In this document: positions 46,870 through 59,310 of the stretch, piece by piece
Layout: each line of letters opens with the position of its first letter
How positions within the stretch are numbered: the first letter of the stretch is position 1
Assembly: GCA_023023105.1 (NCBI GenBank)
Contig: CP083824.1
Span: 2,480,001 to 2,544,000 of the forward strand
Length of the DNA stretch: 64,000 bases
Direction of reading: 5' to 3'
Source: Enterobacter ludwigii
GTDB taxonomy: Bacteria > Pseudomonadota > Gammaproteobacteria > Enterobacterales > Enterobacteriaceae
The notes under the pieces: generated by a model
Databases searched by the model: none
What the model saw: the letters and a program-made list of their open reading frames with translations, nothing else
What the model was told of the DNA's origin: nothing
Translations under genes and position numbers: made by a program

Positions 46870-49545
46870 TCAATCCAGCATCTTACGAATCACGTAATGT
46901 AAAATACCGTCGTTCTGGTAATAGGTCAGCTCTGTTGCCGTATCAATACGACACCGGCACTCCAGTACCTCGGTTTTTCCGTCTGCCCGCGTTAATTTCA
47001 CTGGCACCGTTTTACCAGGCTGTAAATTTTGCAGACCACTAATGTCAATCTGCTCCTCTCCGCTCAGACCCAGCGTTTTACGCGTGACGCCCTGCGGAAA
47101 CTCAAGCGGTAGGATCCCCATCCCAATAAGATTCGAGCGGTGAATTCGTTCGAACGATTCGGCAATGACCACACGAACACCAAGCAGACGCGGACCTTTC
47201 GCTGCCCAGTCACGGCTTGAGCCAGAACCGTACTCTTTCCCGGCGATCACCGCCAGCGGTGTACCTTCCTGTTGATATTTGACAGCCGCATCATAAATCG
47301 AAACGACTTCCGTACCTGGCAGATGGCGCGTCATGCCCCCTTCCACGCCCGGAACCATCTCGTTACGAATGCGAATATTGGCAAACGTGCCGCGCATCAT
47401 GACTTCATGGTTACCGCGACGCGACCCGTAGGAGTTAAAATCACGGCGTTCGACACCCCGGCTTTGCAAATAACGGCCTGCCGGGCTGTCGGCTTTGATG
47501 CTCCCTGCCGGAGAGATATGGTCCGTAGTGACAGAATCTCCCAGCATCGCCAGAATGCGCGCGCCGTGGATATCTTTAAGCGGCGCAGGTTCAGCCTGCA
47601 TTTCATCGAAGAACGGCGACAGGCGAATATAGGTCGAATCATCCTGCCAGTCATAGGTATCCGACCCTGCGACGTTGATGGCTTTCCATTCCGGCGTACC
47701 TTCAAAGACTTCCGCATACTCTTTGCGGAACATCTCGGTTGACACTTTTTCAACGGCCAGCGCGATCTCACGCGAAGACGGCCAGATATCTTTCAGGTAG
47801 ACCGGGTCATTCTTGCGATCGTGACCAATAGGGTCGGTCACCAGGTTGATATTCATATTTCCTGCCAGAGCATATGCCACCACCAGCGGAGGCGAGGCGA
47901 GCCAGTTGGTTTTCACTAGCGGATGAATGCGCCCTTCAAAATTTCGGTTGCCGGAAAGGACTGCGCCTACCGTCAGATCACCCTGTTTGATCGCCGTTTC
48001 AATCGGCTCAGGAAGTGGGCCAGAGTTACCGATGCAAGTGGTGCAACCGTAACCCACCAGGTTAAAGCCCAGTTCGTCGAGATACGGTGTCAGTTTGGCC
48101 TGGGCCAGGTAATCCGATACGACTTTGGAGCCCGGTGCCAGCGAAGCCTTGACCCACGGCTGAGGTTTTAGCCCAAGCTCAACCGCTTTTTTGGCCAGTA
48201 GACCTGCTGCCATCAATACGCTGGGGTTTGAGGTATTGGTACAGGAAGTAATGGCTGCAATAACCACCGCGCCATCCGGGAGCTGATACTGATGCCCGTT
48301 CAGGACATAGTCGATCGGGCGATGATCTTTTTGCGCCACGTTCACTTCCAGTGCATTGCTGGCGGCAAACGCTTTGGGCACGTCAGTCAACGCGACCCGA
48401 TCCTGAGGGCGTTTCGGCCCGGCAAGGCTCGCCTCAACGCTGCCCATATCGAGCTCAAGCGTGCTGGTGAAGACCGGTTCATCGCCCGGGTTGCGCCACA
48501 TGCCCTGCGCTTTGGTATAGGCTTCCACCAGCGCGACCTGCTCTTCGCTGCGACCGCTAAGCCGCATGTATTCCAGCGTCACATCATCGATGGGGAAAAA
48601 GCCGCAGGTTGCGCCATATTCCGGAGACATATTGGCAATGGTGGCGCGGTCAGCCAGCGGCAGCGAATCCAGCCCATAACCATAGAATTCAACAAATTTA
48701 CCTACCACACCATGCTTACGCAGCATCTGGGTGACGGTGAGTACCAGATCGGTAGCTGTTATGCCCTCTGACAGTTTGCCGGTGAGCTTGAAGCCCACCA
48801 CATCCGGGATGAGCATGGATACCGGTTGTCCGAGCATCGCGGCTTCGGCTTCGATACCACCAACCCCCCAACCCAGTACGCCAAGACCGTTGATCATGGT
48901 GGTATGTGAATCCGTTCCCACCAGCGTGTCCGGATAAGCCACCCACTCTTTATCCTGCAGTTCACTCCAGACGGCTTTACCCAGGTACTCAAGGTTAACC
49001 TGATGGCAAATTCCGGTGCCTGGTGGCACGACGCTAAACCGGCTGAATGCCTGTTGTCCCCACTTCAGGAAGACATAGCGCTCGTGGTTGCGCTCCATCT
49101 CCAGACGTACGTTTTCACCAAAGGCGTCGTCATCACCAAAGCGGTCGACGGTTACGGAGTGGTCAATGACGAGGTCCACAGGGGAAAGCGGATTCACTTT
49201 TGCGGTATCCCCGCCGAGGCGTTTAACGGCCTCGCGCATAGCGGCTAAATCAACCACTGCGGGAACACCGGTGAAGTCCTGCATCAGGACCCGGGCCGGG
49301 CGATAAGCGATTTCTCTGTCGGCGTGGGCATGCTTCAACCACCCTGCCAGCGCCTGGATATCTTCGAGGGTGACAGAATCACCATCCTGCCAGCGTAAGA
49401 GATTTTCCAGCAAAACTTTCAAGGACTTGGGTAAACGCGAAATGTCCCCAAGCGTCCTGGCAGCCAGCGGCAGGCTGTAGTAATGCCAGGTTTTATTTTC
49501 TGCCTGTAATGTGTCCTTACTGGCTTCGCGTAGGGTTAACGACAT
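46870..49545 (-). CDS. acnA: AcnA, aconitate hydratase A
   Basis: 891 residues, the E. coli length. Stress and stationary-phase aconitase. 4Fe-4S cysteines in SCTNTSNPS (about 435) and [12 protein letters not shown] (two, about 501 and 504). The swivelling domain 4 has the substrate-binding [17 protein letters not shown]. The apo form acts as an mRNA-binding regulator in E. coli. AGGAG precedes the ATG. Confidence 0.97.
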   Translation of the reverse strand: MSLTLREASKDTLQAENKTWHYYSLPLAARTLGDISRLPKSLKVLLENLLRWQDGDSVTLEDIQALAGWLKHAHADREIAYRPARVLMQDFTGVPAVVDLAAMREAVKRLGGDTAKVNPLSPVDLVIDHSVTVDRFGDDDAFGENVRLEMERNHERYVFLKWGQQAFSRFSVVPPGTGICHQVNLEYLGKAVWSELQDKEWVAYPDTLVGTDSHTTMINGLGVLGWGVGGIEAEAAMLGQPVSMLIPDVVGFKLTGKLSEGITATDLVLTVTQMLRKHGVVGKFVEFYGYGLDSLPLADRATIANMSPEYGATCGFFPIDDVTLEYMRLSGRSEEQVALVEAYTKAQGMWRNPGDEPVFTSTLELDMGSVEASLAGPKRPQDRVALTDVPKAFAASNALEVNVAQKDHRPIDYVLNGHQYQLPDGAVVIAAITSCTNTSNPSVLMAAGLLAKKAVELGLKPQPWVKASLAPGSKVVSDYLAQAKLTPYLDELGFNLVGYGCTTCIGNSGPLPEPIETAIKQGDLTVGAVLSGNRNFEGRIHPLVKTNWLASPPLVVAYALAGNMNINLVTDPIGHDRKNDPVYLKDIWPSSREIALAVEKVSTEMFRKEYAEVFEGTPEWKAINVAGSDTYDWQDDSTYIRLSPFFDEMQAEPAPLKDIHGARILAMLGDSVTTDHISPAGSIKADSPAGRYLQSRGVERRDFNSYGSRRGNHEVMMRGTFANIRIRNEMVPGVEGGMTRHLPGTEVVSIYDAAVKYQQEGTPLAVIAGKEYGSGSSRDWAAKGPRLLGVRVVIAESFERIHRSNLIGMGILPLEFPQGVTRKTLGLSGEEQIDISGLQNLQPGKTVPVKLTRADGKTEVLECRCRIDTATELTYYQNDGILHYVIRKMLD

Positions 49546-49675
49546 AAGCTCCTCCTTAATTACAGAGATGTCCTGACAATCATCAGGGCCGTAATTAAAG
49601 ATAACACAAAGACGCTGTAACGTTTTGATAACAACCCAAATTGATAAATTCAGATGTGTTCAGAAGGTGAAAACA

Positions 49676-49700
49676 AAAAACCCCGCCGCAGCGAGGTTTT
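49676..49700 (-). terminator. Terminator downstream of ymiC
   Basis: On the minus strand AAAACCTCGC and GCGGGGTTTT (one mismatch) form a stem followed by T6. It separates ymiC from the acnA promoter region. Confidence 0.75.
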
Positions 49701-49705
49701 ACAAT

Positions 49706-49804
49706 TTAACGGAAGGCCAGCCAGATGAGCTGGCTCCAGAACAGAATCGACACGGTAAAAACGCCGATCCATGACCAGTATTTATGAGACGTCGTGTTAT
49801 TCAT
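49706..49804 (-). CDS. ymiC: YmiC, small membrane protein
   Basis: 32 residues; an ATG one codon upstream (49807) is also possible. MNNTTSHKYWSWIGVF followed by a hydrophobic helix ending QLIWLAFR. Too short for standard gene finders. It matches the small protein known between yciX and acnA in E. coli. Function unknown. Confidence 0.75.
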   Translation of the reverse strand: MNNTTSHKYWSWIGVFTVSILFWSQLIWLAFR

Positions 49805-49941
49805 CATAGGGACACCAGGCATTATTTATAAACGTTTCCGAGGTCGCCCTCAGTTCTATATTGCTGATGTGTATTTATTAAAGAGTACAAAAATGCGGAG
49901 TCACTATTCAGACTATTTGCATCATTACGCAATCAACTAAA

Positions 49942-50112
49942 TTATTGTTTTTTGGGTTCGTCTTCCGCGAACACATCAATAAAAGCTTGCTGCTGCGGCG
50001 TCAGTTTCCAGGATGCAGGCACAGTATTCGCAGGGGCTTTCCGCACCTTGTGACCATTGTCACGATGCTGACGCATCTGTTTTACCGTCTCTGTTCGTAC
50101 CGTCAGTGCCAT
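49942..50112 (-). CDS. yciX: YciX, small basic protein
   Basis: 56 residues from MALTVRTETVKQMR at 50112. Soluble, basic, ending AEDEPKKQ. Conserved at this place in enterobacteria; function unknown. Starts two bases after the ymiA stop, so they form one small operon. Confidence 0.8.
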   Translation of the reverse strand: MALTVRTETVKQMRQHRDNGHKVRKAPANTVPASWKLTPQQQAFIDVFAEDEPKKQ

Positions 50113-50114
50113 AG

Positions 50115-50255
50115 TTAACCCCAATATTTCCAGGCCAGGAGAGCAACCACCGCCCAAAAGGAGGCGGAGACGAGAAAGACCGCCAGCCAAGCTTTACGCT
50201 TAAGCGCAGGATCCCTTTGCGGTTCTTCACTTCCAGAAGGCATTGCTAACCTCAT
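50115..50255 (-). CDS. ymiA: YmiA, small membrane protein
   Basis: 46 residues (MRLAMPSGSEEPQRDPALKR.. then AWLAVFLVSASFWAVVALL and KYWG). One C-terminal helix, as in E. coli YmiA. A second ATG four codons in is possible. AGGTT-like ribosome site is weak. Confidence 0.8.
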   Translation of the reverse strand: MRLAMPSGSEEPQRDPALKRKAWLAVFLVSASFWAVVALLAWKYWG

Positions 50256-50593
50256 ACAATCGACATCGCTTATCATTTAGGACCAAACAATTGGTACAAT
50301 TAATCATCTGTTGAGATAAATCCTAAAGAAACTTTAGCCGAAAAGCCAGTGAATTTATGCATTGGGAGGTATGAAATATTCAATCTTTTGACCAGAAATA
50401 AATAACTGAAAAGAAATATTTGCGAAGCGTCAAATTAGTTTCTACTTTTGTCGCCAATTCACGACATTATAACCCTGCAGATAAAATGGGTAATGACATT
50501 ATATGGCAGGGGAAGCGTAGATGATGATAATTCTAATTTAGCTTTGAGACGTTATTTCGGTATCTTTCCCTGATGGAAAGATACCGGGAGTGA
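50256..50593. other. AT-rich region between cysB and ymiA
   Basis: About 340 bp. An inverted repeat GGTATCTTTCC-CTGAT-GGAAAGATACC (50559-50585) just after the cysB stop should end cysB, although the T tract is weak. The rest carries the ymiA promoter; no gene seen. Confidence 0.5.
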
Positions 50594-51583
<990 letters not shown>

Positions 51584-51702
51584 TTAGCGCATGCGGTCAA
51601 TCGCTTAAGACGATTTAATAATAAAAAACAGATTAACTATAACCACTATATCATTTATAGCCTGACTGTATAGTACGGAACAAAAAATAATAACAAGGTA
51701 AT

Positions 51703-51730
51703 AAAAAAGGGCCGGAAATCCGGCCCTTTT
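51703..51730 (-). terminator. topA terminator
   Basis: AAAAGGGCCGG-AAAT-CCGGCCCTTTT, 11-pair stem with T run on the minus strand, 25 bp after the topA stop. Confidence 0.9.
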
Positions 51731-51755
51731 ACAGGTAAGTTACGGTTAGGGAAGA

Positions 51756-54353
51756 TTATTTCTTGCCTTCAACCCATTTGCCATCGACAAAGAAGGCTGA
51801 CCATCCGGTCGCTTTACCCTCTTTCTCTGCCGCAACGTACTGCTGCTTAGTTTTACGGCTAAAACGCACCACGGTTTTGTTGCCTTCCGGATCCTGCTGT
51901 GGCGCATCGGCCAGATAGCGCAGTTTCTCAGGCAGACGATCGCGGAAACGATGCAGCTCTTCCACCAACGGTGCGCGCGTTTCACGCGATTTCGGGAAGG
52001 TGTTGGCGGCAAGGAAGACACCTGCGGCGCCGTCACGCAACACGAAGTACGCGTCTGATTTCTCACACGGCAACTCAGGCAGCGGAACAGGATCTTCCTT
52101 CGGCGGCGCCACCTCACCGTTACGCAGAATTTTGCGCGTGTTTTTACACTCGTCGTTAGTACACGCCATGTACTTACCGAAACGCCCCATTTTCAGGTGC
52201 ATTTCAGAACCACACTTCTCGCACTCCACAATCGGACCGTCATAGCCTTTGATGCGGAATTCACCCTCTTCGATCTCGTACCCGTCACACGTTGGGTTAT
52301 TACCGCACACGTGCAGTTTACGTTTTGGATCGATCAGGTAGCTGTCCATTGCCGTGCCGCATTTTTTACAACGGCGTTTGGCGCGCAGGGCGTTGGTTTC
52401 TGCGTCATCACCTTCCAGCACGTTAAGAACTTCGTTCTCAGGAACCAGGTTAATGGTGGTTTTGCAGCGCTCTTTTGGCGACAGCGCATAACCGGAGCAT
52501 CCCAGGAATACGCCCGTTGTTGCAGTACGGATCCCCATCTTACGGCCACAGGTTGGGCAGTCGATGCTGGTCAGTACCATCTGGTTAGGCAACATGCCGC
52601 CTTCTTCAGGATCTTTCTCCGCTTTTTCAAGCTGACCGGTAAAGTCGCTGAAGAAGCTGTCGAGTACCTTTTTCCATTCCGCCTGATGGCTGGCAACCTG
52701 GTCGAGGCTGTCTTCCATCTGCGCGGTGAAATCGTAATTCATCAACTCGCGGAAGTTGGCTTCCAGACGGTCAGTCACGATTTCACCCATTTTCTCCGCA
52801 TAGAAACGACGGTTTTCAACGCGTACGTAGCCACGGTCCTGAATGGTCGAGATGATTGACGCGTAGGTCGACGGACGACCAATACCGCGTTTTTCCAGCT
52901 CTTTCACCAGGGAGGCTTCGCTGAAGCGCGCAGGCGGCTTGGTAAAGTGCTGAGCCGGGATCAATTCGACCAGAGACAGCTCGTCACCTTTGTTAACCGC
53001 CGGCAACGTGCGATCTTCATCACCTTTACGCAACGCTGGCATGACTTTCGTCCAGCCATCGAAGCGCAGGATGCGGCCACGCGCCTTCAGTCGGAAATCA
53101 CCTGCGCCGACAGTCAGCGTGGTGGAGTCGTACTGCGCTGGCGTCATCTGACACGCTACGAACTGGCGCCAGATCAGCTGATAAAGCTTCTGCGCGTCGG
53201 CTTCCATGTCTTTCAACGACTCGGCTAACACAGAGACGTCAGAAGGACGGATCGCTTCGTGCGCTTCCTGAGAGTTCTCTTTGCTGGCGAACTGATTGGC
53301 ACTTTCCGGCAGGTATTTCTTACCGAAATTGTCACTGATGTAGCCGCGCACCATGTTAACCGCGTCCTGGCTCAGGTTGGTTGAGTCGGTACGCATATAA
53401 GTGATGTAACCCGCTTCATACAGGCGCTGGGCCATCATCATGGTTTTCTTCACGCCATAGCCCAGACGCGTACTTGCGGCCTGTTGCAGTGTAGAGGTGA
53501 TAAACGGCGCCCCAGGCTTACTGCTGGTTGGTTTATCTTCACGTTCCAGCACCTGGTAGCGAGCTTTTTCCAGCAGCGCCACGGCGGCCATGGTCTGGTC
53601 ACGGTTTTCAGGGCGGAACGGTTTGTCGTTTTGATGGCTCACCTGCAGCGGCAGAGCATCACCACCTGGCGTCGTCACATTGGCGTCAACTTCCCAGAAT
53701 TCTTCCGGTACGAAGGCTTTAATTTCGCGTTCACGCTCAACGACAAGACGTACAGCGACAGATTGCACACGACCTGCTGACAGACCACGGGCAATCTTCT
53801 TCCACAGCAGTGGAGAAACCATGTAGCCCACAACACGGTCCATAAAACGGCGTGCCTGCTGTGCGTTTACACGGTCGATATTCAGCTCGCCCGGCTTCTC
53901 AAACGCCTGACGAATCGCATTCTTCGTAATTTCGTTAAACACTACACGGCTGTAGCGTTTGTCATCACCACCGATCACTTCCCGCAGGTGCCACGCAATG
54001 GCTTCCCCTTCGCGGTCAAGGTCGGTTGCGAGATAGATGTGGTCTGCTTTTTCAGCAAGCTGCTTCAGCTCGTTAACGACTTTTTCTTTCCCGGGCAACA
54101 CTTCATATTGTGCATCCCAGTTATGCCATGGGTTAACACCCATGCGGTTGACAAGCGCGCTACGTTCATCCTTTTTAGGCTTTTTGGCCCCTTTGGTGGA
54201 GGTAGAGTCTGCGCTCTTTTTGCTGGCTGAGCCACTGGTCGGCAAATCGCGGATATGACCCACGCTGGACTTAACCACGTAGTCATTACCCAGATACTTA
54301 TTGATCGTTTTGGCTTTTGCCGGGGACTCAACGATGACGAGAGCTTTACCCAT
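51756..54353 (-). CDS. topA: TopA, DNA topoisomerase I
   Basis: 865 residues from [14 protein letters not shown]; an ATG two codons upstream is possible. Type IA topoisomerase that relaxes negative supercoils. N-terminal TOPRIM with DLDREGEA, catalytic tyrosine in [11 protein letters not shown] (Y319), then the 4-Cys zinc ribbons CPTCG.., CKKCG.. and CEKCG.. and the RNA-polymerase-binding tail. The upstream 400 bp carry its promoters. Confidence 0.97.
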   Translation of the reverse strand: MGKALVIVESPAKAKTINKYLGNDYVVKSSVGHIRDLPTSGSASKKSADSTSTKGAKKPKKDERSALVNRMGVNPWHNWDAQYEVLPGKEKVVNELKQLAEKADHIYLATDLDREGEAIAWHLREVIGGDDKRYSRVVFNEITKNAIRQAFEKPGELNIDRVNAQQARRFMDRVVGYMVSPLLWKKIARGLSAGRVQSVAVRLVVEREREIKAFVPEEFWEVDANVTTPGGDALPLQVSHQNDKPFRPENRDQTMAAVALLEKARYQVLEREDKPTSSKPGAPFITSTLQQAASTRLGYGVKKTMMMAQRLYEAGYITYMRTDSTNLSQDAVNMVRGYISDNFGKKYLPESANQFASKENSQEAHEAIRPSDVSVLAESLKDMEADAQKLYQLIWRQFVACQMTPAQYDSTTLTVGAGDFRLKARGRILRFDGWTKVMPALRKGDEDRTLPAVNKGDELSLVELIPAQHFTKPPARFSEASLVKELEKRGIGRPSTYASIISTIQDRGYVRVENRRFYAEKMGEIVTDRLEANFRELMNYDFTAQMEDSLDQVASHQAEWKKVLDSFFSDFTGQLEKAEKDPEEGGMLPNQMVLTSIDCPTCGRKMGIRTATTGVFLGCSGYALSPKERCKTTINLVPENEVLNVLEGDDAETNALRAKRRCKKCGTAMDSYLIDPKRKLHVCGNNPTCDGYEIEEGEFRIKGYDGPIVECEKCGSEMHLKMGRFGKYMACTNDECKNTRKILRNGEVAPPKEDPVPLPELPCEKSDAYFVLRDGAAGVFLAANTFPKSRETRAPLVEELHRFRDRLPEKLRYLADAPQQDPEGNKTVVRFSRKTKQQYVAAEKEGKATGWSAFFVDGKWVEGKK

Positions 54354-54751
54354 ATTCACCTTTACCTAATTTAATTCTTCCAGGAATACGCCGCACGTTG
54401 ATTTCCCTTCCGCTGACGGCGAGCCAATGATATTGCGGCCGCGTCAGGAGATATCAACCCCTTTGTCTTACCGGACGTCAAAGAAACACGCCCAGGTGAT
54501 TGAGTTATCGGGTATTTTTCTCACATTTCGTATAATTCGTGACGAATTCCCGGTCGAATGTCAAGCAATTCTGTTGCCAGAATGACGAAAGCGCACACTC
54601 TACCTGATAAAATTCGTTACGCAACTTTATTAGCATGCAAAAGCAAATCCCGCCAGCCAGGCCCCTGCTCCTTATCCCCTAAGATTACAGGGAAAATTTG
54701 CCCCCAAAGCGCCCTCGGCGTAGACTATTGTCACTGTTTAAGGAGTGGATT
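54354..54751. promoter_or_regulatory. Divergent topA / yciN promoter region
   Basis: About 400 bp with no convincing gene; plus-strand frames at 54558 and 54698 are extensions of or overlaps with yciN. In E. coli topA has several promoters here with Fis control. I cannot place each one. Confidence 0.45.
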
Positions 54752-55003
54752 ATGCAGAATACGACCCAACCTATTGACCGAGCCTCTCTGCTTATCGAAG
54801 CAAACAAGCTTATCCGTGACCATGAAGATACGCTGGCGGGCATTGAAGCCACTGGTGTGGAGCAGCGCAATGGCGTGCTGATTTTCAGTGGCGAATACTT
54901 CCTTGACGAACAGGGGTTACCGACCCCGAAAAGCACCGCCGTGTTTAACATGTTTAAATACCTGGCGCATACGCTTTCAGAGAAATATCACCTGGTCGAT
55001 TAA
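54752..55003 (+). CDS. yciN: YciN, DUF2498 small protein
   Basis: 83 residues from [14 protein letters not shown] with AAGGAG seven bases upstream, the E. coli length. Soluble; function unknown. Shares a terminator with the convergent sohB. Confidence 0.9.
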   Translation: MQNTTQPIDRASLLIEANKLIRDHEDTLAGIEATGVEQRNGVLIFSGEYFLDEQGLPTPKSTAVFNMFKYLAHTLSEKYHLVD

Positions 55004-55005
55004 TG

Positions 55006-55035
55006 CAAAACGCGAGGCATATGCCTCGCGTTTTT
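55006..55035. terminator. Convergent terminator, yciN / sohB
   Basis: AAAACGCGAGGCATATGCCTCGCGTTTTT is a perfect palindrome with A and T runs at its ends. Confidence 0.92.
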
Positions 55036-55037
55036 GT

Positions 55038-56093
55038 TTACAGCAACGGTTTTTGTCCGCGTTGTAACCAACGCAGCAACAGACGGTCTGCACTTTCTGC
55101 CGCACTGTTGGTGAAGCGGTCAAGCAGTCGCTTACGCTGGGTAAAGCGCACACCAACCAGCTCACGGCCGTCCATCAGATTCAACAGCAGGTCGTCACTG
55201 GTGCCCACTTCATCCACCAGCCCTTTCTCCTGTGCCTGGATACCGTACCAGTGCTCGCCCGTCGCGACCTGTTCAATATCGAGCGTAGGCCGCATACGGT
55301 GCACAAAATCTTTAAAGAGGTGATGCGTTTCATTGAGATCTTCACGGAATTTCTGTCTCCCTTCTTCCGTGTTTTCACCCAGCAGCGTCAGGGTCCGTTT
55401 GTACTGACCTGCCGTGTGAAGTTCGATATCAATCTCTTTATTCTTCAGGAAACGGTTAAAGTTAGGGATCTGCGCGACCACACCGATTGAGCCAATGATA
55501 GAGAACGGCGCGGCAACAATTTTGTCCGCTACGCAGGCCATCATATAACCACCGCTCGCCGCCACTTTGTCCACTGCAACGGTTAATGGGATCCGCTTTT
55601 CGCGCAGACGCTGCAGCTGTGAGGCTGCCAACCCGTAACCGTGAACGACACCTCCGGGGCTTTCAAGACGCACGACAACCTGATCCTGCGGTGTCGCCAC
55701 AGCCAGAACGGCAGTCACTTCCTCCCGCAGAGAGGAAACTTCATGCGCATCCATACTACCTTTAAAATCGAGTACATAGACACGTGGCGTGACCTTCTCC
55801 TTCGGCGCATTGAGCTTTGCTTTTGCCTTTGCCGCTTTGGCTTCCTGTTTGTGCTTTTTCTTCTGCGCTTTCTGCCACAGTTTTTGTTGATGACTATCAA
55901 GCAGCGCCAGAGACATATCTTCCTGCATCTCTTTATATTGCTCGCTTAGACGCGTGATGCGTAACTCCCCACGCTGACGCTTGCGCTGCGTCAGGTTGAC
56001 AATCAGAACGGCAACCACTGCGATGGCAATGACAACCGTCGCGATTTTGGCCAAAAACAACCCATATTGAGAAAGTAATTCCACGCGTTCCAC
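55038..56093 (-). CDS. sohB: SohB, S49-family inner-membrane protease
   Basis: 351 residues. N-terminal membrane helix (FLAKIATVVIAIAVVAVLIV), a lysine/alanine-rich linker (about 60-95), then a ClpP-like S49 domain with the nucleophile in AASGGYMMACVADKIVA and the general-base loop SIIGSIGVVAQIP. Multicopy sohB suppresses loss of DegP in E. coli. The linker region is low complexity. Confidence 0.94.
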   Translation of the reverse strand: MERVELLSQYGLFLAKIATVVIAIAVVAVLIVNLTQRKRQRGELRITRLSEQYKEMQEDMSLALLDSHQQKLWQKAQKKKHKQEAKAAKAKAKLNAPKEKVTPRVYVLDFKGSMDAHEVSSLREEVTAVLAVATPQDQVVVRLESPGGVVHGYGLAASQLQRLREKRIPLTVAVDKVAASGGYMMACVADKIVAAPFSIIGSIGVVAQIPNFNRFLKNKEIDIELHTAGQYKRTLTLLGENTEEGRQKFREDLNETHHLFKDFVHRMRPTLDIEQVATGEHWYGIQAQEKGLVDEVGTSDDLLLNLMDGRELVGVRFTQRKRLLDRFTNSAAESADRLLLRWLQRGQKPLL

Positions 56094-56335
56094 CTTGATT
56101 TAACCACGAATCTTTCACGGCAGTGTACAACAGCCCTGCCCATGCGTCTCGCTCGTGACATTACCTCTGCGAGCCGCCTTCAGGAATCCCCGGCCTGGAG
56201 TTTAAATATTTGCAAATTGTTAATTTTACAGTAATGCGTCCTGTAGACTGATTGAATTATTAGGCTAATTCGGGCATAAAGCCGAAAAGTCATCGTGAAG
56301 GCGTCATCGCGTCACTGTACGCCTGAGGAGTCACC

Positions 56336-57097
56336 GTGCATTATCAACCACAAAAAAACCTGCTACAGAACCGGATCATTCTCGTTACTGGTGCCAGCGA
56401 CGGAATTGGCCGCGAGGCGGCTCTGACGTACGCTGAATATGGCGCAAGCGTTATTCTGATTGGCCGCAACGAAGAGAAATTGAAAGGTGTCGCGCAGGAA
56501 ATTGAAGCTGCTGGTGGAACACTGGCGGCGTGGTACACGCTCGATTTACTCACCTGCACTCCCGAAGTGTGCCAGGAACTCGCCCAACGCATCAGTACCC
56601 GCTACCCAGTACTGGACGGTGTGCTACACAACGCCGGCTTGCTTGGGGATGTTTGCCCAATGGATGAACAGGATCCTGATACCTGGCAGCAGGTGATGCA
56701 GGTCAACGTCAACGGGACGTTTTTCCTTACCCAGGCATTGCTTCCTTTATTACTCAAATCTGAGTCAGGCTCGCTGGTCTTCACCTCTTCCAGCGTGGGT
56801 CGCGAAGGCCGGGCGAACTGGGGAGCTTATGCCGTATCAAAATTCGCCACCGAAGGCATGATGCAGGTGCTGGCGGAGGAATATCAGAGCCGCCATCTGC
56901 GCGTAAATTGCATTAACCCCGGTGGAACGCGCACCAAAATGCGTGCCAGCGCGTTCCCGACCGAAGATCCACAGAAGCTGAAAACTCCGGCTGATATAAT
57001 GCCGCTCTATCTCTGGCTAATGGGCGATGACAGTCGCCGCAAGACAGGGATGACCTTTGACGCCCAGCCAGGCCGTAAACCAGGAATTTCCCAATGA
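56336..57097 (+). CDS. yciK: YciK, short-chain dehydrogenase
   Basis: 253 residues. SDR fold with cofactor loop VTGASDGIGRE, catalytic Ser (FTSSSVG) and YAVSK (Tyr/Lys). NADP preference is suggested by GRNEEK after strand 2. Substrate unknown. The stop overlaps btuR by four bases, so the two are coupled. Confidence 0.93.
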   Translation: MHYQPQKNLLQNRIILVTGASDGIGREAALTYAEYGASVILIGRNEEKLKGVAQEIEAAGGTLAAWYTLDLLTCTPEVCQELAQRISTRYPVLDGVLHNAGLLGDVCPMDEQDPDTWQQVMQVNVNGTFFLTQALLPLLLKSESGSLVFTSSSVGREGRANWGAYAVSKFATEGMMQVLAEEYQSRHLRVNCINPGGTRTKMRASAFPTEDPQKLKTPADIMPLYLWLMGDDSRRKTGMTFDAQPGRKPGISQ

Positions 57098-57684
57098 GTG
57101 AAGAACGCCATCAGCAGCGCCAGCAGCGTCTGAAAGAACAGGTCGATGCTCGCGTCGCGGCAGCCCAGGACGAACGCGGGATCATCATCGTGTTCACCGG
57201 CAACGGTAAAGGTAAAACCACTGCCGCATTTGGTACCGCTACGCGTGCCGTCGGGCACGGGCAGAAAGTCGGTGTCATCCAGTTTATCAAAGGCATATGG
57301 CCCAACGGCGAGAGGAATTTGCTTGAGCCTCATGGCGTCGAGTTTCAGGTAATGGCGACCGGGTTTACGTGGAATACCCAGAACCGGGAAACGGACACCG
57401 CCGCCTGTCTCGCCGTCTGGGAACATGCCAAAAGAATGCTGGCCGATCCTTCGCTAAACATGGTGCTACTGGATGAGATCACCTATATGGTCGCCTACGA
57501 CTACCTGCCTCTGGAAGCAGTGCTGGATGCGCTGAAGAACCGTCCTGCACATCAGACGGTGATCGTCACGGGGCGTGGGTGTCATCGGGATATTCTGGAG
57601 CTGGCAGATACCGTCAGCGAGCTGCGTCCGGTGAAACATGCGTTTGATGCGGGTATCAAAGCGCAAATCGGGATTGATTACTAA
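57094..57684 (+). CDS. btuR: BtuR (CobO), cob(I)alamin adenosyltransferase
   Basis: 196 residues, the E. coli length. P-loop GNGKGKTTAAFG and VLLDEITY. Adenosylates corrinoids to the coenzyme B12 form. Coupled to yciK and followed by a shared terminator. Confidence 0.95.
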   Translation: MSEERHQQRQQRLKEQVDARVAAAQDERGIIIVFTGNGKGKTTAAFGTATRAVGHGQKVGVIQFIKGIWPNGERNLLEPHGVEFQVMATGFTWNTQNRETDTAACLAVWEHAKRMLADPSLNMVLLDEITYMVAYDYLPLEAVLDALKNRPAHQTVIVTGRGCHRDILELADTVSELRPVKHAFDAGIKAQIGIDY

Positions 57685-57717
57685 AAAAAGCCCGGTCACG
57701 CTGACCGGGCTTCTGTT
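57683..57717. terminator. Convergent terminator, btuR / rluB
   Basis: AAGCCCGGTCA and TGACCGGGCTT form an 11-pair stem around CGC, with A7 on the left serving rluB on the minus strand. Confidence 0.9.
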
Positions 57718-58593
57718 TTAACCGTTGTTGTTACGGCTGCCGGAACGGCGGTTGCTGCTCACCTGGCTGTGGCGTTTCACCGCACGACGGATCTGATTCG
57801 CCTTCATGCGACGACGATCTTTCTCTACTGCCACTTTAGAGGTGGTTTCTGGCGTCAGACCAACCAGCTCGCGCAGATAGTTAGTTTGCGTCAGATCCAG
57901 TTCGGTATAACCGCCACGCGGCAGACCTTTTGGCAGCAGAATGTCGCCGTAACGGACGCGGATCAAGCGGCTCACCTGAACGCCGACGGCTTCCCACAGA
58001 CGACGTACTTCGCGGTTACGGCCCTCGGTCAGCGTTACGTTGTACCACTGGTTAATACCTTCACCACCGGTAAATTTGATGGTTTTGAACGCAGCAGGAC
58101 CGTCTTCCAGCTGAACGCCGCGCGACAGATCGCGCAGTTTATTCTCATCAACCTGACCAAAGACGCGCACGGCGTATTCACGTTCCACTTCACGGCTTGG
58201 GTGCATCAGACGGTTTGCCAGTTCACCATCGGTGGTAAACAGCAGCAGACCGCAGGTATTCACGTCCAGACGACCTACTGCAATCCAGCGAGCGCCACGC
58301 AGTTTAGGCAGACGGTCAAACACCGTCGGGCGACCTTCCGGGTCGTTGCGGGTACACAGTTCGCCTTCCGGCTTGTAGTAAGCCAGCACGCGGCAAATCT
58401 GTTCAGCGGACTCTTTTACGGAGATAAGATGACCGTCAATACGGATCTTCAGCCCCGGTACAATTTCTACGCGGTCGCCCAGCGTGGCGATTTTACCGTC
58501 CACACTCACGCGGCCCGCTTCAATAATGGCTTCGATTTCACGGCGTGAGCCGTGGCCGGCGCGCGCCAGCACTTTCTGTAACTTCTCGCTCAT
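57718..58593 (-). CDS. rluB: RluB, 23S rRNA pseudouridine synthase (U2605)
   Basis: 291 residues. N-terminal S4 RNA-binding domain ([16 protein letters not shown]), RsuA-type catalytic domain with the nucleophilic Asp in [12 protein letters not shown], and [11 protein letters not shown]. The basic C-terminal tail ([17 protein letters not shown]) binds rRNA. Confidence 0.96.
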   Translation of the reverse strand: MSEKLQKVLARAGHGSRREIEAIIEAGRVSVDGKIATLGDRVEIVPGLKIRIDGHLISVKESAEQICRVLAYYKPEGELCTRNDPEGRPTVFDRLPKLRGARWIAVGRLDVNTCGLLLFTTDGELANRLMHPSREVEREYAVRVFGQVDENKLRDLSRGVQLEDGPAAFKTIKFTGGEGINQWYNVTLTEGRNREVRRLWEAVGVQVSRLIRVRYGDILLPKGLPRGGYTELDLTQTNYLRELVGLTPETTSKVAVEKDRRRMKANQIRRAVKRHSQVSSNRRSGSRNNNG

Positions 58594-58689
58594 TGAGCTT
58601 CCTCAGGTGTCGCCTTCACAGGCGTCGAATCAGGTCAAAAGAGGGCTTACCCCTGCTTTGATGGCCGCGTAGTATATCTGCTTAGACCA

Positions 58690-59310
58690 TTACAAGAAAG
58701 GCTTAACATCACCCACGCCTTCACGAATCACTTCTGGTGCATCTTCGGTCAAGTCGACCACGGTGGTCGGCTGCTGTCCGAGATAGCCACCGTGAATAAT
58801 CAACTCAACGACCTTCTCCAGACGATCTTTGATCTCTTCCGGATCGGATTCGGTAAATTCACTTCCCGGCAGCATCAGCGAGGTCGAGAGCATAGGTTCG
58901 CCGAGGGTTTCCAGCAGCGCCTGAGCAATCGGGTTCGACGGTACGCGCATGCCGATGGTTTTACGTTTTTCCTGCAGAAGACGGCGCGGAACCTCTTTCG
59001 TCCCTTTCAGGATGAACGTGTAATTACCCGGCGTGTTGTTCTTGATCAGGCGAAACGCCACGTTATCCACATAAGCATAGGTCGACAACTCAGAGAGATC
59101 GCGACACATCAGGGTAAAGTTATGGCCGTCCGGCAGCTGGCGAATACGGCAAATGCGTTCCATCGCCCCTTTGTCTTCAATTTTGCAGCCCAGCGCATAG
59201 CCAGAATCGGTCGGATAGACAATGACACCGCCTTTGCGAACGATCTCTACGGCCTGGTTAATCAGGCGTGGCTGCGGGTTATCCGGATGGATATAGAAAA
59301 ATTGACTCAT
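58690..59310 (-). CDS. yciO: YciO, Sua5/YrdC-family protein
   Basis: 206 residues, the E. coli length. YrdC-like fold that binds double-stranded RNA and ATP (VYPTDSGYALGC, KRKTIGMRVPSN). Related to the TsaC threonylcarbamoyl-AMP synthases, but not shown to be essential for t6A. The start overlaps the rnm stop by four bases. Confidence 0.93.
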   Translation of the reverse strand: MSQFFYIHPDNPQPRLINQAVEIVRKGGVIVYPTDSGYALGCKIEDKGAMERICRIRQLPDGHNFTLMCRDLSELSTYAYVDNVAFRLIKNNTPGNYTFILKGTKEVPRRLLQEKRKTIGMRVPSNPIAQALLETLGEPMLSTSLMLPGSEFTESDPEEIKDRLEKVVELIIHGGYLGQQPTTVVDLTEDAPEVIREGVGDVKPFL